Shown here: piece by piece, positions 8,716 to 16,684 of the stretch | Layout of the letters: every line of letters begins with the position of its first letter | Position numbering within the stretch: position 1 is the first letter of the stretch | Source: Gillisella vitis | Lineage (GTDB): Bacteria > Pseudomonadota > Alphaproteobacteria > Rhizobiales > Rhizobiaceae | Reading direction: 5' to 3' | DNA length: 64,000 nucleotides | NCBI RefSeq assembly: GCF_021559775.1 | Contig: NZ_CP056048.1 | Coordinates: forward strand, 434,001 to 498,000 | Notes under the pieces: generated by a model | Told to the model about the DNA's origin: nothing | Seen by the model: only the letters and a program-made list of their open reading frames with translations | The model's database searches: none | Position numbers and translations under genes: made by a program

Positions 8716-9567
8716 ATGCAATTTTTAAGTTACACCCGGCTTGGCCGGGCAGGTTTCGGCGTTCGCGTCGACAACGGTATCGTTGATCTCACCGGCAGGC
8801 TCGCCGCCGATGTCGTCACGCTGAAGCAGGCCATCGAAGCCGGTCTGCTCGAGAGCGCTCAGGATTATATCTCCGGGCGGCGAGCAGAGTTTACTGAGGC
8901 TGATATCGCGCTTCTGCCGGTTGTGCCGGATGCCGGCAAAATCCTCTGCGTCGGTTTGAACTATGAAACCCATCGTGCGGAAACCAAGCGGCCCGACGCC
9001 AAATATCCGACGATCTTCACCCGTTTCGCTGACACTCAGATCGCTCATCGCCAGCCAATCCTGAAGCCCCGGGTATCGGATCATCTGGATTATGAAGCCG
9101 AACTCGCTGTCGTCATCGGCCGCGGCGGACGCTATATCGCCGAGGAAAATGCCCTCGATCACGTGGCTGGCTATACCTGCTATAACGATGCAACCATCCG
9201 TGATTGGCAGCGGCATACGTTCCAATTCACGCCGGGCAAGAATTTCCCGGCAACCGGCGCATTTGGACCGCAGCTCGTAACCCCCGATGAAGTTGGCGAT
9301 TACACGAAGCTGAAAATCACCGGCCGTCTCAATGGTCAGGTGATGCAGGATGCGACACTGGCCGATCTGATCTTCCCCATCGCCACGCTGATTTCCTATT
9401 GCTCGCACTTCACGCCGTTGCAGCCCGGCGACGTGATCCTCACGGGCACGCCAGGTGGTGTTGGAGATCGCCGGGAGCCGCCCCTGTTCATGAAGGCGGG
9501 GGATGTTTTCGAAGTGGATATTCCCGGCGTTGGTTTGCTGGTCAACGCTGTCGGCACGGAGCCCTGA
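8716..9567 (+). CDS. Fumarylacetoacetate hydrolase-family protein (acylpyruvase or 2-hydroxymuconate-type hydratase/decarboxylase)
   Basis: This 283-aa FAH-superfamily protein should act on the dienoate or diketo acid made by ring cleavage. It has the N-terminal cap of the larger FAHD1-like members and the core fold starting at ILCVGLNYETHRAE. The metal ligands are Glu127 and Glu129 in DYEAELAVVIG and Asp158 in CYNDATIRDW. The GDVILTGTPGGVG motif near the C-terminus is intact. It lies 48 bp after the dioxygenase gene. Family members hydrolyse, hydrate, isomerise or decarboxylate, and sequence alone does not settle which. Confidence 0.88.
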   Translation: MQFLSYTRLGRAGFGVRVDNGIVDLTGRLAADVVTLKQAIEAGLLESAQDYISGRRAEFTEADIALLPVVPDAGKILCVGLNYETHRAETKRPDAKYPTIFTRFADTQIAHRQPILKPRVSDHLDYEAELAVVIGRGGRYIAEENALDHVAGYTCYNDATIRDWQRHTFQFTPGKNFPATGAFGPQLVTPDEVGDYTKLKITGRLNGQVMQDATLADLIFPIATLISYCSHFTPLQPGDVILTGTPGGVGDRREPPLFMKAGDVFEVDIPGVGLLVNAVGTEP

Positions 9568-9759
9568 ACAGCGCAGCCCTTAGCAGCACGGCCCTGGGGC
9601 GCGGGGCGGGAGGACTGCGCCACCCATCTACAGCATGGCGCCCTGGGTTCATTCGGACCCAGGGACGAAAAACACTGTATTTGTAGGGTGTTGCAGTGAA
9701 GTTTAATAGACAGAACACGATGCGGGCGCTGTAACATTCAGCGTGGAGAGGAGGGCCTG

Positions 9760-11403
9760 ATGAACGCCGAGGAACTTGAGACCGAAGTCGAGGTCGTCAT
9801 TGTCGGGGCGGGTCCAACCGGACTGACCCTGGCTAATCTTCTGGGTGGCATGGGTGTGTCGGTGGCGCTTGTCGAGCGCAACCTGACCACGGTTCAGGAG
9901 CCGCGTGCCGTGTCCATCGACGACGAGTCGATGCGAACCATGCAAGCTATCGGGTTGGAGGACGCGGTAGAGAAAATCGTGGTGCGCGGCTATGGCTCGC
10001 GTTATCTTTCGCCGGCTGGCGAGTTGTTTCTGACGGTGGAGCCGACGTCGCGCGATTACGGTTTCGACAAGCGCAATGCATTTCAACAGCCGGAATTGGA
10101 AGCGCTTTTGCGCGAGGGGCTTGCCCGTTATCCCAATGTGATCCAGTTTTTCGGCTGGGATATGCAAACATTTTCCCAGAATGCGGATTCCGTTACCGTG
10201 GAAATTGCCCATGCGGCGAAAGGAACTCGCGTCATCCGGGCCCGCTATATGGTCGCCAGTGACGGAGGACGTTCCCCGACACGTGGAAAACTCGGCGTCC
10301 ATCTTGTCGGCTCCACCTTTGTGGAGCGGTGGCTGATTGTCGACCTGGTCCGGACGGAAAATCGTTTTCGTCATACGCAGGTCCATTGCGATCCTGCTCG
10401 CCCGTGCATATCGCTGCCTGGTCCGGACAATATCCGTCGTTACGAATTCATGCTGCATACCAATGAGGACGAGAAGGGCGCGACTGAGGAGGCCTTTGTC
10501 CGTGGCCTTCTGGAGCGTGTTGGACCTGACCGGGATTGTGAATTTCGCCGCGTGCGGGTCTATACATTCCATGCCCGTCTGGCTGATCGCTGGCGGGACG
10601 GCAATATCTTTCTCGCCGGTGATGCCGCGCATTTGACGCCTCCATTTGCGGGGCAGGGAATGAATAGCGGCCTGCGTGATGCGCATAATCTGGCCTGGAA
10701 ACTGGCGGAAGCATTGCGTGGCGATATGCCGTCCGATTTCCTGGATAGCTACGAGATTGAGCGGCGGCCGCATGCCTGGGAAATGATTGCATTGGCGCTG
10801 CGCATGGGGCAGGTCATGATGCCGGAAAATGGCATCAAGGCCCTTTTGACCAGGGCAGCTTTTCGTATCCTTGGGCTCTATCCGCCTGTCCGTGATTATT
10901 TCGCCCAAATGCGCTACAAGCCAAAGCCACGCTTTCGCCAGGGACTTCTATGGCCCGACTCCAGACCGGAGAAGGAAACCATGGTGGGGCGCCTGGTGCC
11001 GCAGCCCGTGGTGGAAGACAGCCACCGGCACCGCGTATTGCTTGACCGCGTCTTGCCGGATGGACCTGTTGCTCTGGTCTTTGATGAGTTCCCTGACCGT
11101 GCTTTGTCCGTTGATGTCATCAGGGCTCTGGAGGCAGCGGGTGCGACCGTGGTCGGCTTGACCCCTGAATGGATGAATCCCATCGACGGCATTTTCCCGG
11201 TTCACCGGGATGTCGGGCGGCTGTTCAGCTCCGGCCCGATGAAATCCTATCTTGGCCATGTCCTCTTGCTGCGCCGTGACCGATATATAGCGGCAGCCAC
11301 GCCTATCGCTGAAGCCCTGCATCTGGTGGAAAAGTTGGGGATGCTTGGTCCACGCTCGGTGATCCGGGCAGAAGTGAAGAACTCTTTGGCTGCGGCATCC
11401 TAG
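9760..11403 (+). CDS. FAD-dependent aromatic hydroxylase, MhpA-like (3-(3-hydroxyphenyl)propionate hydroxylase family)
   Basis: This 547-aa class A flavoprotein monooxygenase is expected to ortho-hydroxylate a phenolic acid with NAD(P)H and O2, giving the catechol for the dioxygenase encoded upstream. The N-terminal dinucleotide fold is VVIVGAGPTGLTLANLL (about 12-28). The second FAD motif, AGDAAHLTPPFAGQGMNSG, is near residue 286. The length, including the thioredoxin-like C-terminal domain, suits MhpA rather than the shorter p-hydroxybenzoate hydroxylases. The start is fixed by GGAGAGGAGGG just upstream. The gene order (dioxygenase, FAH enzyme, hydroxylase) differs from enterobacterial mhp, and an MhpC-type C-C hydrolase is missing here. 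Confidence 0.9.
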   Translation: MNAEELETEVEVVIVGAGPTGLTLANLLGGMGVSVALVERNLTTVQEPRAVSIDDESMRTMQAIGLEDAVEKIVVRGYGSRYLSPAGELFLTVEPTSRDYGFDKRNAFQQPELEALLREGLARYPNVIQFFGWDMQTFSQNADSVTVEIAHAAKGTRVIRARYMVASDGGRSPTRGKLGVHLVGSTFVERWLIVDLVRTENRFRHTQVHCDPARPCISLPGPDNIRRYEFMLHTNEDEKGATEEAFVRGLLERVGPDRDCEFRRVRVYTFHARLADRWRDGNIFLAGDAAHLTPPFAGQGMNSGLRDAHNLAWKLAEALRGDMPSDFLDSYEIERRPHAWEMIALALRMGQVMMPENGIKALLTRAAFRILGLYPPVRDYFAQMRYKPKPRFRQGLLWPDSRPEKETMVGRLVPQPVVEDSHRHRVLLDRVLPDGPVALVFDEFPDRALSVDVIRALEAAGATVVGLTPEWMNPIDGIFPVHRDVGRLFSSGPMKSYLGHVLLLRRDRYIAAATPIAEALHLVEKLGMLGPRSVIRAEVKNSLAAAS

Positions 11404-11921
11404 CGTTTATCGGAGAGCCAATCTGCAAGATACCGGCGCATCAGCCTGTTGTTGAGCGCTCGTGTGGAGAGCATGGTGTTTGCCGCAGAAGTTCGCCAAT
11501 TCAGGCAATAAGAATACTGCTCTTCATATCTCCGCAGTTAGTTATAAAATATCATAAAATGATAATTAAAATTTTAAAAATGAAATTTTATTAGATTTTA
11601 TGATAATAAACTTGATAAAGCGCAGGAATTGATAATAATCGTTCTTGTCGTCGTGGAGAGCCTGGGACATCGGGAAATGTCGTCAGACACGTCAGAAGAA
11701 GTTCGCGGCGACAAGAAAGACTACGCTCAAATCTGCAGGACATGCCGTGCCGCTATCAGCGCAGGGCTCGCGATCTAGCATCATCAGTTCATTGAACAAT
11801 TTTGCCTTCGATCGGGTCTGTTTTCCGGATTTGTCGGTAGCGTCGTGCCTTTTGCGCTGTCGTTTTTCGAGGGCTAGCCAAAGGGGGAGGCACAATTGAC
11901 GATCATTGGTGGAGGAGCACT
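11404..11921. other. 518-bp intergenic region upstream of the ABC importer operon
   Basis: No supported gene. The short open frames inside (for example 11645-11899) have no family resemblance and poor start contexts. The central part (11540-11640) is strongly AT-rich and carries the shared operator elements. The right third is of average composition and leads to GGTGGAGGA before the binding-protein gene. Confidence 0.6.
11547..11635 (+). promoter_or_regulatory. Operator region of the ABC importer operon, matching the one at 7741-7800
   Basis: The dyad at 11547-11567 has TATC at 11550-11553 and GATA at 11561-11564 with seven bases between, and agrees with the dyad at 7780-7800 at 18 of 21 positions. 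The half-site TTGATAA (reverse of TTATCAA) occurs at 11612-11618 and 11629-11635, again 17 bp apart, with another GATAA at 11602-11606. The same parts in reversed order suggest that one regulator controls both the degradation operon and this uptake operon. Confidence 0.6.
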
Positions 11922-13142
11922 ATGATGACCGAACTGAAGTTTACACGCCGAGGTGCCCTTGGGTTGCTGGCTGCTGCGCCATTGGCTGGTTGGGCCGGGC
12001 AGGGACGAGCCGCCAGCCAGCCGATCAAGATCGGGCTGGTATTGACCATGTCGGGCCCGTTCGCATCGAGCGGGCAAATCATGGCCAATGCGGCGAAACT
12101 CTACCTGGAGACCGAGGGCAAGGCGGTGCTGGGGGATATTCCGGTCGAACTGGTCATCCGCGACGACGGCGGTGCCAATCCGGATGTGGCCAAACGACTG
12201 GTTCAAGAACTGGTGACGCGTGACAAGGTGCAATATCTTGGCGGCTTCCAGTGGACGCCCAATGCCAATGCTGTGGCTCCATTGTTGATGAAGGCCAAGA
12301 TGCCCTGCGTCTTGTTCAATGCGGCGGGCGCCAATACCACCCAGCTTGCGCCCTGGTATGTGCGCACGGCCTTTACCCATTGGCAGGTGAACCAGCCGTT
12401 GGGCGAATGGGCGGCGGCCAAGCGCGGTTTCAAGCGAGCCTACCTGCTGACCACGGATTTTGCCCCTGGCCACGATGCAGAAGAAGCGTTTACGAAAGGC
12501 TTCACATCCAAAGGGGGAACCATTATCGCCTCGGTGAAAATGCCGATCCAGAGCACAAATTTCGTCCCCTTTCTGCTCGCAGCCAAGCAGGAGAAGCCGG
12601 ATGTGGTCTTTGCATTCCATCCCGGCGGTGTGCAGGCCTCCGCATTCATGCGGGCCTATCAGGAAGCGGATTTGCGCGGCGCTGGCATTCAGTTGATTGG
12701 TCCGGGAGACCTGACAAGCGACGAGGAATTGCCGAATATCGGCGCAGCAGCACTCGGCGTCCTCACCGCTGGCCAATATAGCATGGCCGGTGATCGCCCC
12801 GCCAATGTCGCTTTTGTCGAGGCCTGGAAGAAGGCCTATACGTTCATGCCCGTCCGGCCCAATTATATGGCCGTTGGCGCCTATGATGGCATGCATCTGA
12901 TCTGCTCGGCCATTGCTGCGACCAAGGGCGCTTCCGATGCCGCCGGTGCCATGGCCGCTATGAAGACCTTCAAGGCTGAGCAAAGCCCGCGTGGGCCAAT
13001 TTCGATTGACCCCGAGACGCGCGACATTGTGCAGAATATCTACATCCGTGAAGTGCGCGAGAAGAACGGCGAGCTTGCCAATGTGGAACTCGAAACCATT
13101 CCAGCCGTCAAAGACCCCTGGAAGGTTGAGCATCCTCTCTGA
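11922..13142 (+). CDS. Periplasmic substrate-binding protein of a Liv-type ABC importer
   Basis: This 406-aa type I periplasmic binding protein is of the branched-chain amino acid/aromatic acid class. The N-terminus has a Tat-like signal (FTRRGALGLLAAAPLAG, cleavage near GRAAS), followed by the typical first strand IKIGLVLTMSGPFASSG. Two ATG codons (11922 and 11925) are possible, and GGTGGAGGAG precedes both. It opens a five-gene importer operon. Many Liv-type binding proteins beside aromatic catabolic genes bind benzoate derivatives, and the operator shared with the meta-cleavage operon supports an aromatic substrate over leucine. That is inference. Confidence 0.9.
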   Translation: MMTELKFTRRGALGLLAAAPLAGWAGQGRAASQPIKIGLVLTMSGPFASSGQIMANAAKLYLETEGKAVLGDIPVELVIRDDGGANPDVAKRLVQELVTRDKVQYLGGFQWTPNANAVAPLLMKAKMPCVLFNAAGANTTQLAPWYVRTAFTHWQVNQPLGEWAAAKRGFKRAYLLTTDFAPGHDAEEAFTKGFTSKGGTIIASVKMPIQSTNFVPFLLAAKQEKPDVVFAFHPGGVQASAFMRAYQEADLRGAGIQLIGPGDLTSDEELPNIGAAALGVLTAGQYSMAGDRPANVAFVEAWKKAYTFMPVRPNYMAVGAYDGMHLICSAIAATKGASDAAGAMAAMKTFKAEQSPRGPISIDPETRDIVQNIYIREVREKNGELANVELETIPAVKDPWKVEHPL

Positions 13143-13170
13143 TCTCTGGTCGCTCAGAACGTCCGGATAG

Positions 13171-13297
13171 CGTTTGTCTGGGGAAGTGGAACCCGTTTTC
13201 CCGAAAAGACAAACGAAAACAATGGAGACGAGAGTCTGTGTGGTTCGATTTGAACCTGACGGACTCTCGGAGTCATCCCGCAATATTGCCGGATGAC
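13171..13297 (+). repeat. Three consecutive hairpins between the binding-protein and permease genes
   Basis: Hairpin 1 has arms CGTTTGTCT (13171-13179) and AGACAAACG (13207-13215). Hairpin 2 has CGAGAGTC (13229-13236) and GACTCTCG (13262-13269). Hairpin 3 is a near-perfect 26-bp palindrome (13272-13297) ending 2 nt before the GGGAGGAGG of the next gene. The first resembles the short dyad repeats of rhizobial genomes. Such structures in this place often stabilise the binding-protein mRNA and reduce read-through to the permeases. Confidence 0.7.
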
Positions 13298-13313
13298 AGG
13301 GAGGAGGCTTGTC

Positions 13314-14171
13314 ATGACACTGGTGGAAGTTGCGTTCCAGTCGCTTGCCTATGCAAGCGTGCTTTACCTCATATCCGTCGGCCTGTCGGTAACCCTCGGT
13401 CTGATGGGTTTCGTCAATCTGGCGCACGGCGTTTTCGCCATGGCCGGTGGCTATATAGCGGCCACCGCGATCAGCGCCTGGGGCCTGCCCTGGCCGCTCA
13501 TGGTGATCTGCGCGCCCCTTGCTGTTGCGCTTCTGGCGGCGGTGGCGGAAAAGCTGCTCTATGCACGACTTTACGGTCGGTCTGAGCTAGATCAGGTTCT
13601 CTTCTGCATCGGATTGATCTTCATCGTCGGTGCGCTGGCGCGGTTGTTTTTCGGGCCGCTGATGCGCCCCGTCGTCATTCCCGAGTTTTTGGCGCAAAAT
13701 CTGACGGTGGGGCCTTTCTCATTCTATCTCTACAAGCTGGTTGTGATCGGTATCGGTATCCTGACTGCCGCATTCATTCTGTTTGTGCTTGAACGCAGCC
13801 GGATCGGCGCCATCATCCGGGCCTCCGTTGAAAACCGGGGTATGGCAGAATCGATCGGCATTCGCACCAAACATGTGTTCATGGCGACCTTCGCCTTTGG
13901 GGGCGCGCTCGCGGCCCTGGGCGGTATGCTGGGAGCTGATGTCTTCGGGCTCAATCCGTCCTATGCCTTTGATATCCTCGTTTATGTTCAAATCGTCGTG
14001 GCTGTGGCGGGGCTTGGCACGTTGCGAGGCTCTTTCGTTGCAGCCCTTCTGGTTGGCACCGTCCAAACCGTTTCGGCCTATTATGTGCCGGCTTTTGGCA
14101 CCGTCATGTTGTTTCTCCTCGTCTTCATCCTGCTGCTGGTCAGGCCGCGCGGGCTGTTTGGAAGGGTATGA
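13314..14171 (+). CDS. Liv-type ABC importer permease (LivH family)
   Basis: This 285-aa inner-membrane permease with about eight hydrophobic segments is of the LivH half. LivH hallmarks are GLSVTLGLMGFVNLAHG near residue 22, ERSRIGAIIRASVENRGMAESIGI in the cytoplasmic coupling loop and LVRPRGLFG at the end. The start at 13314 is preferred because GGGAGGAGG lies 7 nt upstream; an earlier ATG at 13293 would be inside hairpin 3. It pairs with the LivM-type permease 3-9 nt downstream. Confidence 0.92.
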   Translation: MTLVEVAFQSLAYASVLYLISVGLSVTLGLMGFVNLAHGVFAMAGGYIAATAISAWGLPWPLMVICAPLAVALLAAVAEKLLYARLYGRSELDQVLFCIGLIFIVGALARLFFGPLMRPVVIPEFLAQNLTVGPFSFYLYKLVVIGIGILTAAFILFVLERSRIGAIIRASVENRGMAESIGIRTKHVFMATFAFGGALAALGGMLGADVFGLNPSYAFDILVYVQIVVAVAGLGTLRGSFVAALLVGTVQTVSAYYVPAFGTVMLFLLVFILLLVRPRGLFGRV

Positions 14172-14174
14172 AGA

Positions 14175-15179
14175 TTGAAAATGTCAGATCGCTCCACTCT
14201 TGTCGCTCCACCATCGACGTTTACCGGCTTCCTGCGCCGCAAGCATGGTTTTAATCCGGCTGATGGCCTGATCGTCCTTGCGTTGGCGCTGGTGCCGCTG
14301 CTTGGCGATGATTATTACGCGCTCGGTTCGCAAATCCTGATCACCGTTATCTTCGCCGTGTCCCTCGATCTCCTGGTCGGCTATGCCGGGATTGTCACGC
14401 TGGGCCACGCCGCCTTTTTCGGGGTTGGTGCCTATGCCACCGGCATTGCCTCAAAATACGGCTGGGGCGAGCCATTGAGCGGCCTGTTGATCGGTGCCAT
14501 GGCAGCCGGGCTGGTAGGCGCGGTGGTTGGAGCCATTGTTCTACGCACGGCACGCTTCACATTGCTGATGCTGACGCTTTGCACGGTGTTTCTGTTTGGC
14601 GAGATCGCCAACAAGGCGACCTGGCTGACCGGAGGCGTCGATGGCTTGGTTGGCATGGAGACCTGGCCGGTTTTCGGCCTTTACGAATTCGATCTGCTCG
14701 GTCAGGTCGGTTATTGGTTCTCGGCCCTGGTCTTTCTGCTTGTCTGGCTTGGGGTGCGCCGACTGGTCCATTCGCCTTTCGGACAATCGATCATGGCGAT
14801 CCGCGACAATCCCGGTCGCGCCGCTGCCATCGGCATCGCGGTCCGGCCACGCACCTTGCTGATCTTCGTCATTTCCTGCTTGCTGGCCGGGCTTGCCGGT
14901 GCTCTGCAAGCCGAGGTCAATCAGTTCGTTGGCCTGAAGGATATGAGTTTCGAACTGTCGGCAACTATTCTTGTCATGTTGGCGCTTGGTGGCTCAGGGC
15001 GGCTTTACGGCGCGATTATTGGACCTGCTGTCTATCTCGTTGCCCAGGACATCTTGTCGAAAGACAATCCTGTCATGTGGCAGCTCTGGCTGGGGATTAT
15101 CCTCGTGGTGCTCGTTCTGTTCGCACCAGGGGGCATTACGCGGATTTTGGCTCAACTGCGCGGAAGGATCGGTCGATGA
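14175..15179 (+). CDS. Liv-type ABC importer permease (LivM family)
   Basis: This 334-aa second permease of the importer has the LivM landmarks VSLDLLVGYAGIVTLGHAAFFGVGAYA near residue 60 and HSPFGQSIMAIRDNPGRAAAIGI in the coupling loop. The start is either TTG at 14175 (GAAGGG 8 nt upstream) or the ATG two codons later at 14181; the ribosome site fits the TTG better. The end overlaps the ATPase gene start (ATGA), so translation is coupled. Confidence 0.92.
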   Translation: MKMSDRSTLVAPPSTFTGFLRRKHGFNPADGLIVLALALVPLLGDDYYALGSQILITVIFAVSLDLLVGYAGIVTLGHAAFFGVGAYATGIASKYGWGEPLSGLLIGAMAAGLVGAVVGAIVLRTARFTLLMLTLCTVFLFGEIANKATWLTGGVDGLVGMETWPVFGLYEFDLLGQVGYWFSALVFLLVWLGVRRLVHSPFGQSIMAIRDNPGRAAAIGIAVRPRTLLIFVISCLLAGLAGALQAEVNQFVGLKDMSFELSATILVMLALGGSGRLYGAIIGPAVYLVAQDILSKDNPVMWQLWLGIILVVLVLFAPGGITRILAQLRGRIGR

Positions 15180-15919
15180 GCGCTTTGCAGCTTGAAAACC
15201 TTACCTTGCAATTCGGTGGACTGGTGGTCACCAATAATGTGTCGCTCGTGCTTGAGAAGGGCGCACGCCACGCATTGATCGGGCCAAACGGTGCTGGCAA
15301 GACGACGCTGATCAATCTCATTACTGGCAGACTGACCCCACGCAAGGGGGCGATATTTCTCGATGGTATCGACCTCAAGGGCATGGCGCAGCACAAGCGC
15401 GTTGGGCTGGGATTGGTTCGCAACTTCCAGGTCACCAATCTGTTTACGTCATTCACAGCCCTTGAAAATATCGCGCTTGCGATTGGCGAACGTGAAGGCT
15501 TTGGGTTTTCGATGGCAGGGCATCATGGCTTCCCGGCAAAAGTGGTCGCGGAAGCAGAAGAGATTGCCAGCCGTATGCGCCTTGCCAATGTCCCGCACGT
15601 TCCGGTGCGCGATCTGGCCTATGGCCAGCAGCGCCTCGTGGAACTGGCGGTCGCCATGGCCCTGCGCCCGAAAGTGCTGCTGCTGGATGAGCCTGCTGCT
15701 GGACTGCCTGCGGCGGATCATGAGGTGATCCTCACTATTCTCGATGAATTGCCAGCCGATGTTGCCGTCTTGCTGATCGAGCACGATATGCCGCTGGTTT
15801 TCCGCTTCGCACGGGAGATCACGGTCTTGGCCGAGGGAACCATCATCGCGCGTGGCACGCCAGAGGAAATTCGCCATGACGCCAATGTCCGTGCCGCTTA
15901 TCTGGGGAACCGTTCATGA
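15176..15919 (+). CDS. Liv-type ABC importer ATPase (LivG family)
   Basis: This 247-aa ATPase subunit has Walker A GPNGAGKTT near residue 35, Walker B KVLLLDEPAAGL and the LivG-specific signature in the form LAYGQQRLVELAVAM rather than LSGGQ. The His switch follows in IEHDMPLVF. The start at 15176 overlaps the LivM stop; the frame is open far upstream but inside the permease gene. The C-terminal GTPEEIRHDANVRAAYLG ending is typical of LivG. Its stop overlaps the start of the second ATPase gene. Confidence 0.93.
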   Translation: MSALQLENLTLQFGGLVVTNNVSLVLEKGARHALIGPNGAGKTTLINLITGRLTPRKGAIFLDGIDLKGMAQHKRVGLGLVRNFQVTNLFTSFTALENIALAIGEREGFGFSMAGHHGFPAKVVAEAEEIASRMRLANVPHVPVRDLAYGQQRLVELAVAMALRPKVLLLDEPAAGLPAADHEVILTILDELPADVAVLLIEHDMPLVFRFAREITVLAEGTIIARGTPEEIRHDANVRAAYLGNRS

Positions 15920-16623
15920 CCGCAGACCTGCTCGAAATCCGAAACGTCGTCAGCGGTTACGGCCCGACCCGCATTATCAATGGCATTGACCTGACCCTGC
16001 CCATGGGCGGCGGGCTGGCGCTGCTTGGGCGCAATGGCGCTGGCAAAACTACACTGCTCTGCACCATTGCCGGGCGCTTGCCGCTCAAGGAAGGCAGCAT
16101 TCGCTTCAACTCTGCGGAAATCGGCGGGTTTTCTCCAAGCCAACGCTGCCGGCTTGGCATAGGCTTCGTGCCGCAGGAGCGGCAGATTTTTGCCACCTTG
16201 AGCGTCGAGGAAAACCTGCGCATTGCCGATCTTCGCCGGGGATGGACGATGGAGCGGGTCTACGACCTTTTCCCCCGTCTTGCCGAACGGCGGAAAAATG
16301 GTGGCAATCAGCTTTCTGGCGGAGAGCAGCAGATGTTGGCGATAGGCCGTGCGTTGATGAGCCAGCCGACCTGCCTCCTGCTGGATGAACCTTTTGAGGG
16401 CTTAGCGCCGGTTATTGTCGATATGCTGCTTGAAGCGCTGATCAAGCTTCGCAAGGAAAGCGAAATGTCGATGATCATCGTTGAGCAACATGCCAAACTG
16501 GCGCTTGAAATCGCCGAACAGGGCATGGTTATCGAACGCGGCCAAGTCCGCGTCAGCGGTTCGCGTGAAAGCTTGCTCCAGGATTGGACCGAGATCGAAG
16601 ATATGCTGGCCGTGACGCATTAG
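15916..16623 (+). CDS. Liv-type ABC importer ATPase (LivF family)
   Basis: This 235-aa second ATPase forms a heterodimer with the LivG-type subunit. Walker A is GRNGAGKTTLL, the signature is LSGGEQQMLAIGRAL, Walker B is CLLLDEPFEGLAP and the switch His is in VEQHAKLAL. It starts inside the stop of the previous gene and ends in TAG, which is already part of the terminator hairpin. Together with the four upstream genes it makes a complete importer. Confidence 0.93.
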   Translation: MTADLLEIRNVVSGYGPTRIINGIDLTLPMGGGLALLGRNGAGKTTLLCTIAGRLPLKEGSIRFNSAEIGGFSPSQRCRLGIGFVPQERQIFATLSVEENLRIADLRRGWTMERVYDLFPRLAERRKNGGNQLSGGEQQMLAIGRALMSQPTCLLLDEPFEGLAPVIVDMLLEALIKLRKESEMSMIIVEQHAKLALEIAEQGMVIERGQVRVSGSRESLLQDWTEIEDMLAVTH

Positions 16624-16661
16624 AGCATCGTGCTGATTCTGATTTTCTTCACGATGCTCTA
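16621..16661. terminator. Hairpin between convergent importer and quiC genes
   Basis: Perfect 12-bp arms TAGAGCATCGTG (16621-16632) and CACGATGCTCTA (16650-16661) enclose a 17-nt loop containing ATTTTCTT. It begins at the LivF-type stop codon and lies 24 bp from the end of the opposing quiC gene. It could terminate both, although no long T run follows either arm. This arm sequence is of a kind seen as repeated rhizobial intergenic dyads. Confidence 0.6.
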
Positions 16662-16684
16662 GCCAGCGATGACGGCAGTCATTG

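Noticed and set aside
9703..10908. 401-codon open frame opposite the MhpA-like gene
   Set aside because: Antisense to a well-supported flavoprotein; composition and lack of a ribosome site argue against it.
11874..13427. Long open frame (517 codons) on the minus strand opposite the Liv-type binding protein gene
   Set aside because: It lies fully antisense to a clear coding region and has the His/Arg/Gly-rich composition typical of reverse frames of GC-rich genes, with no recognisable motif.
14579..15919. Apparent 446-codon form of the LivG-type ATPase
   Set aside because: The first 199 codons are a shifted frame of the LivM-type gene; the ATPase homology starts at 15176.
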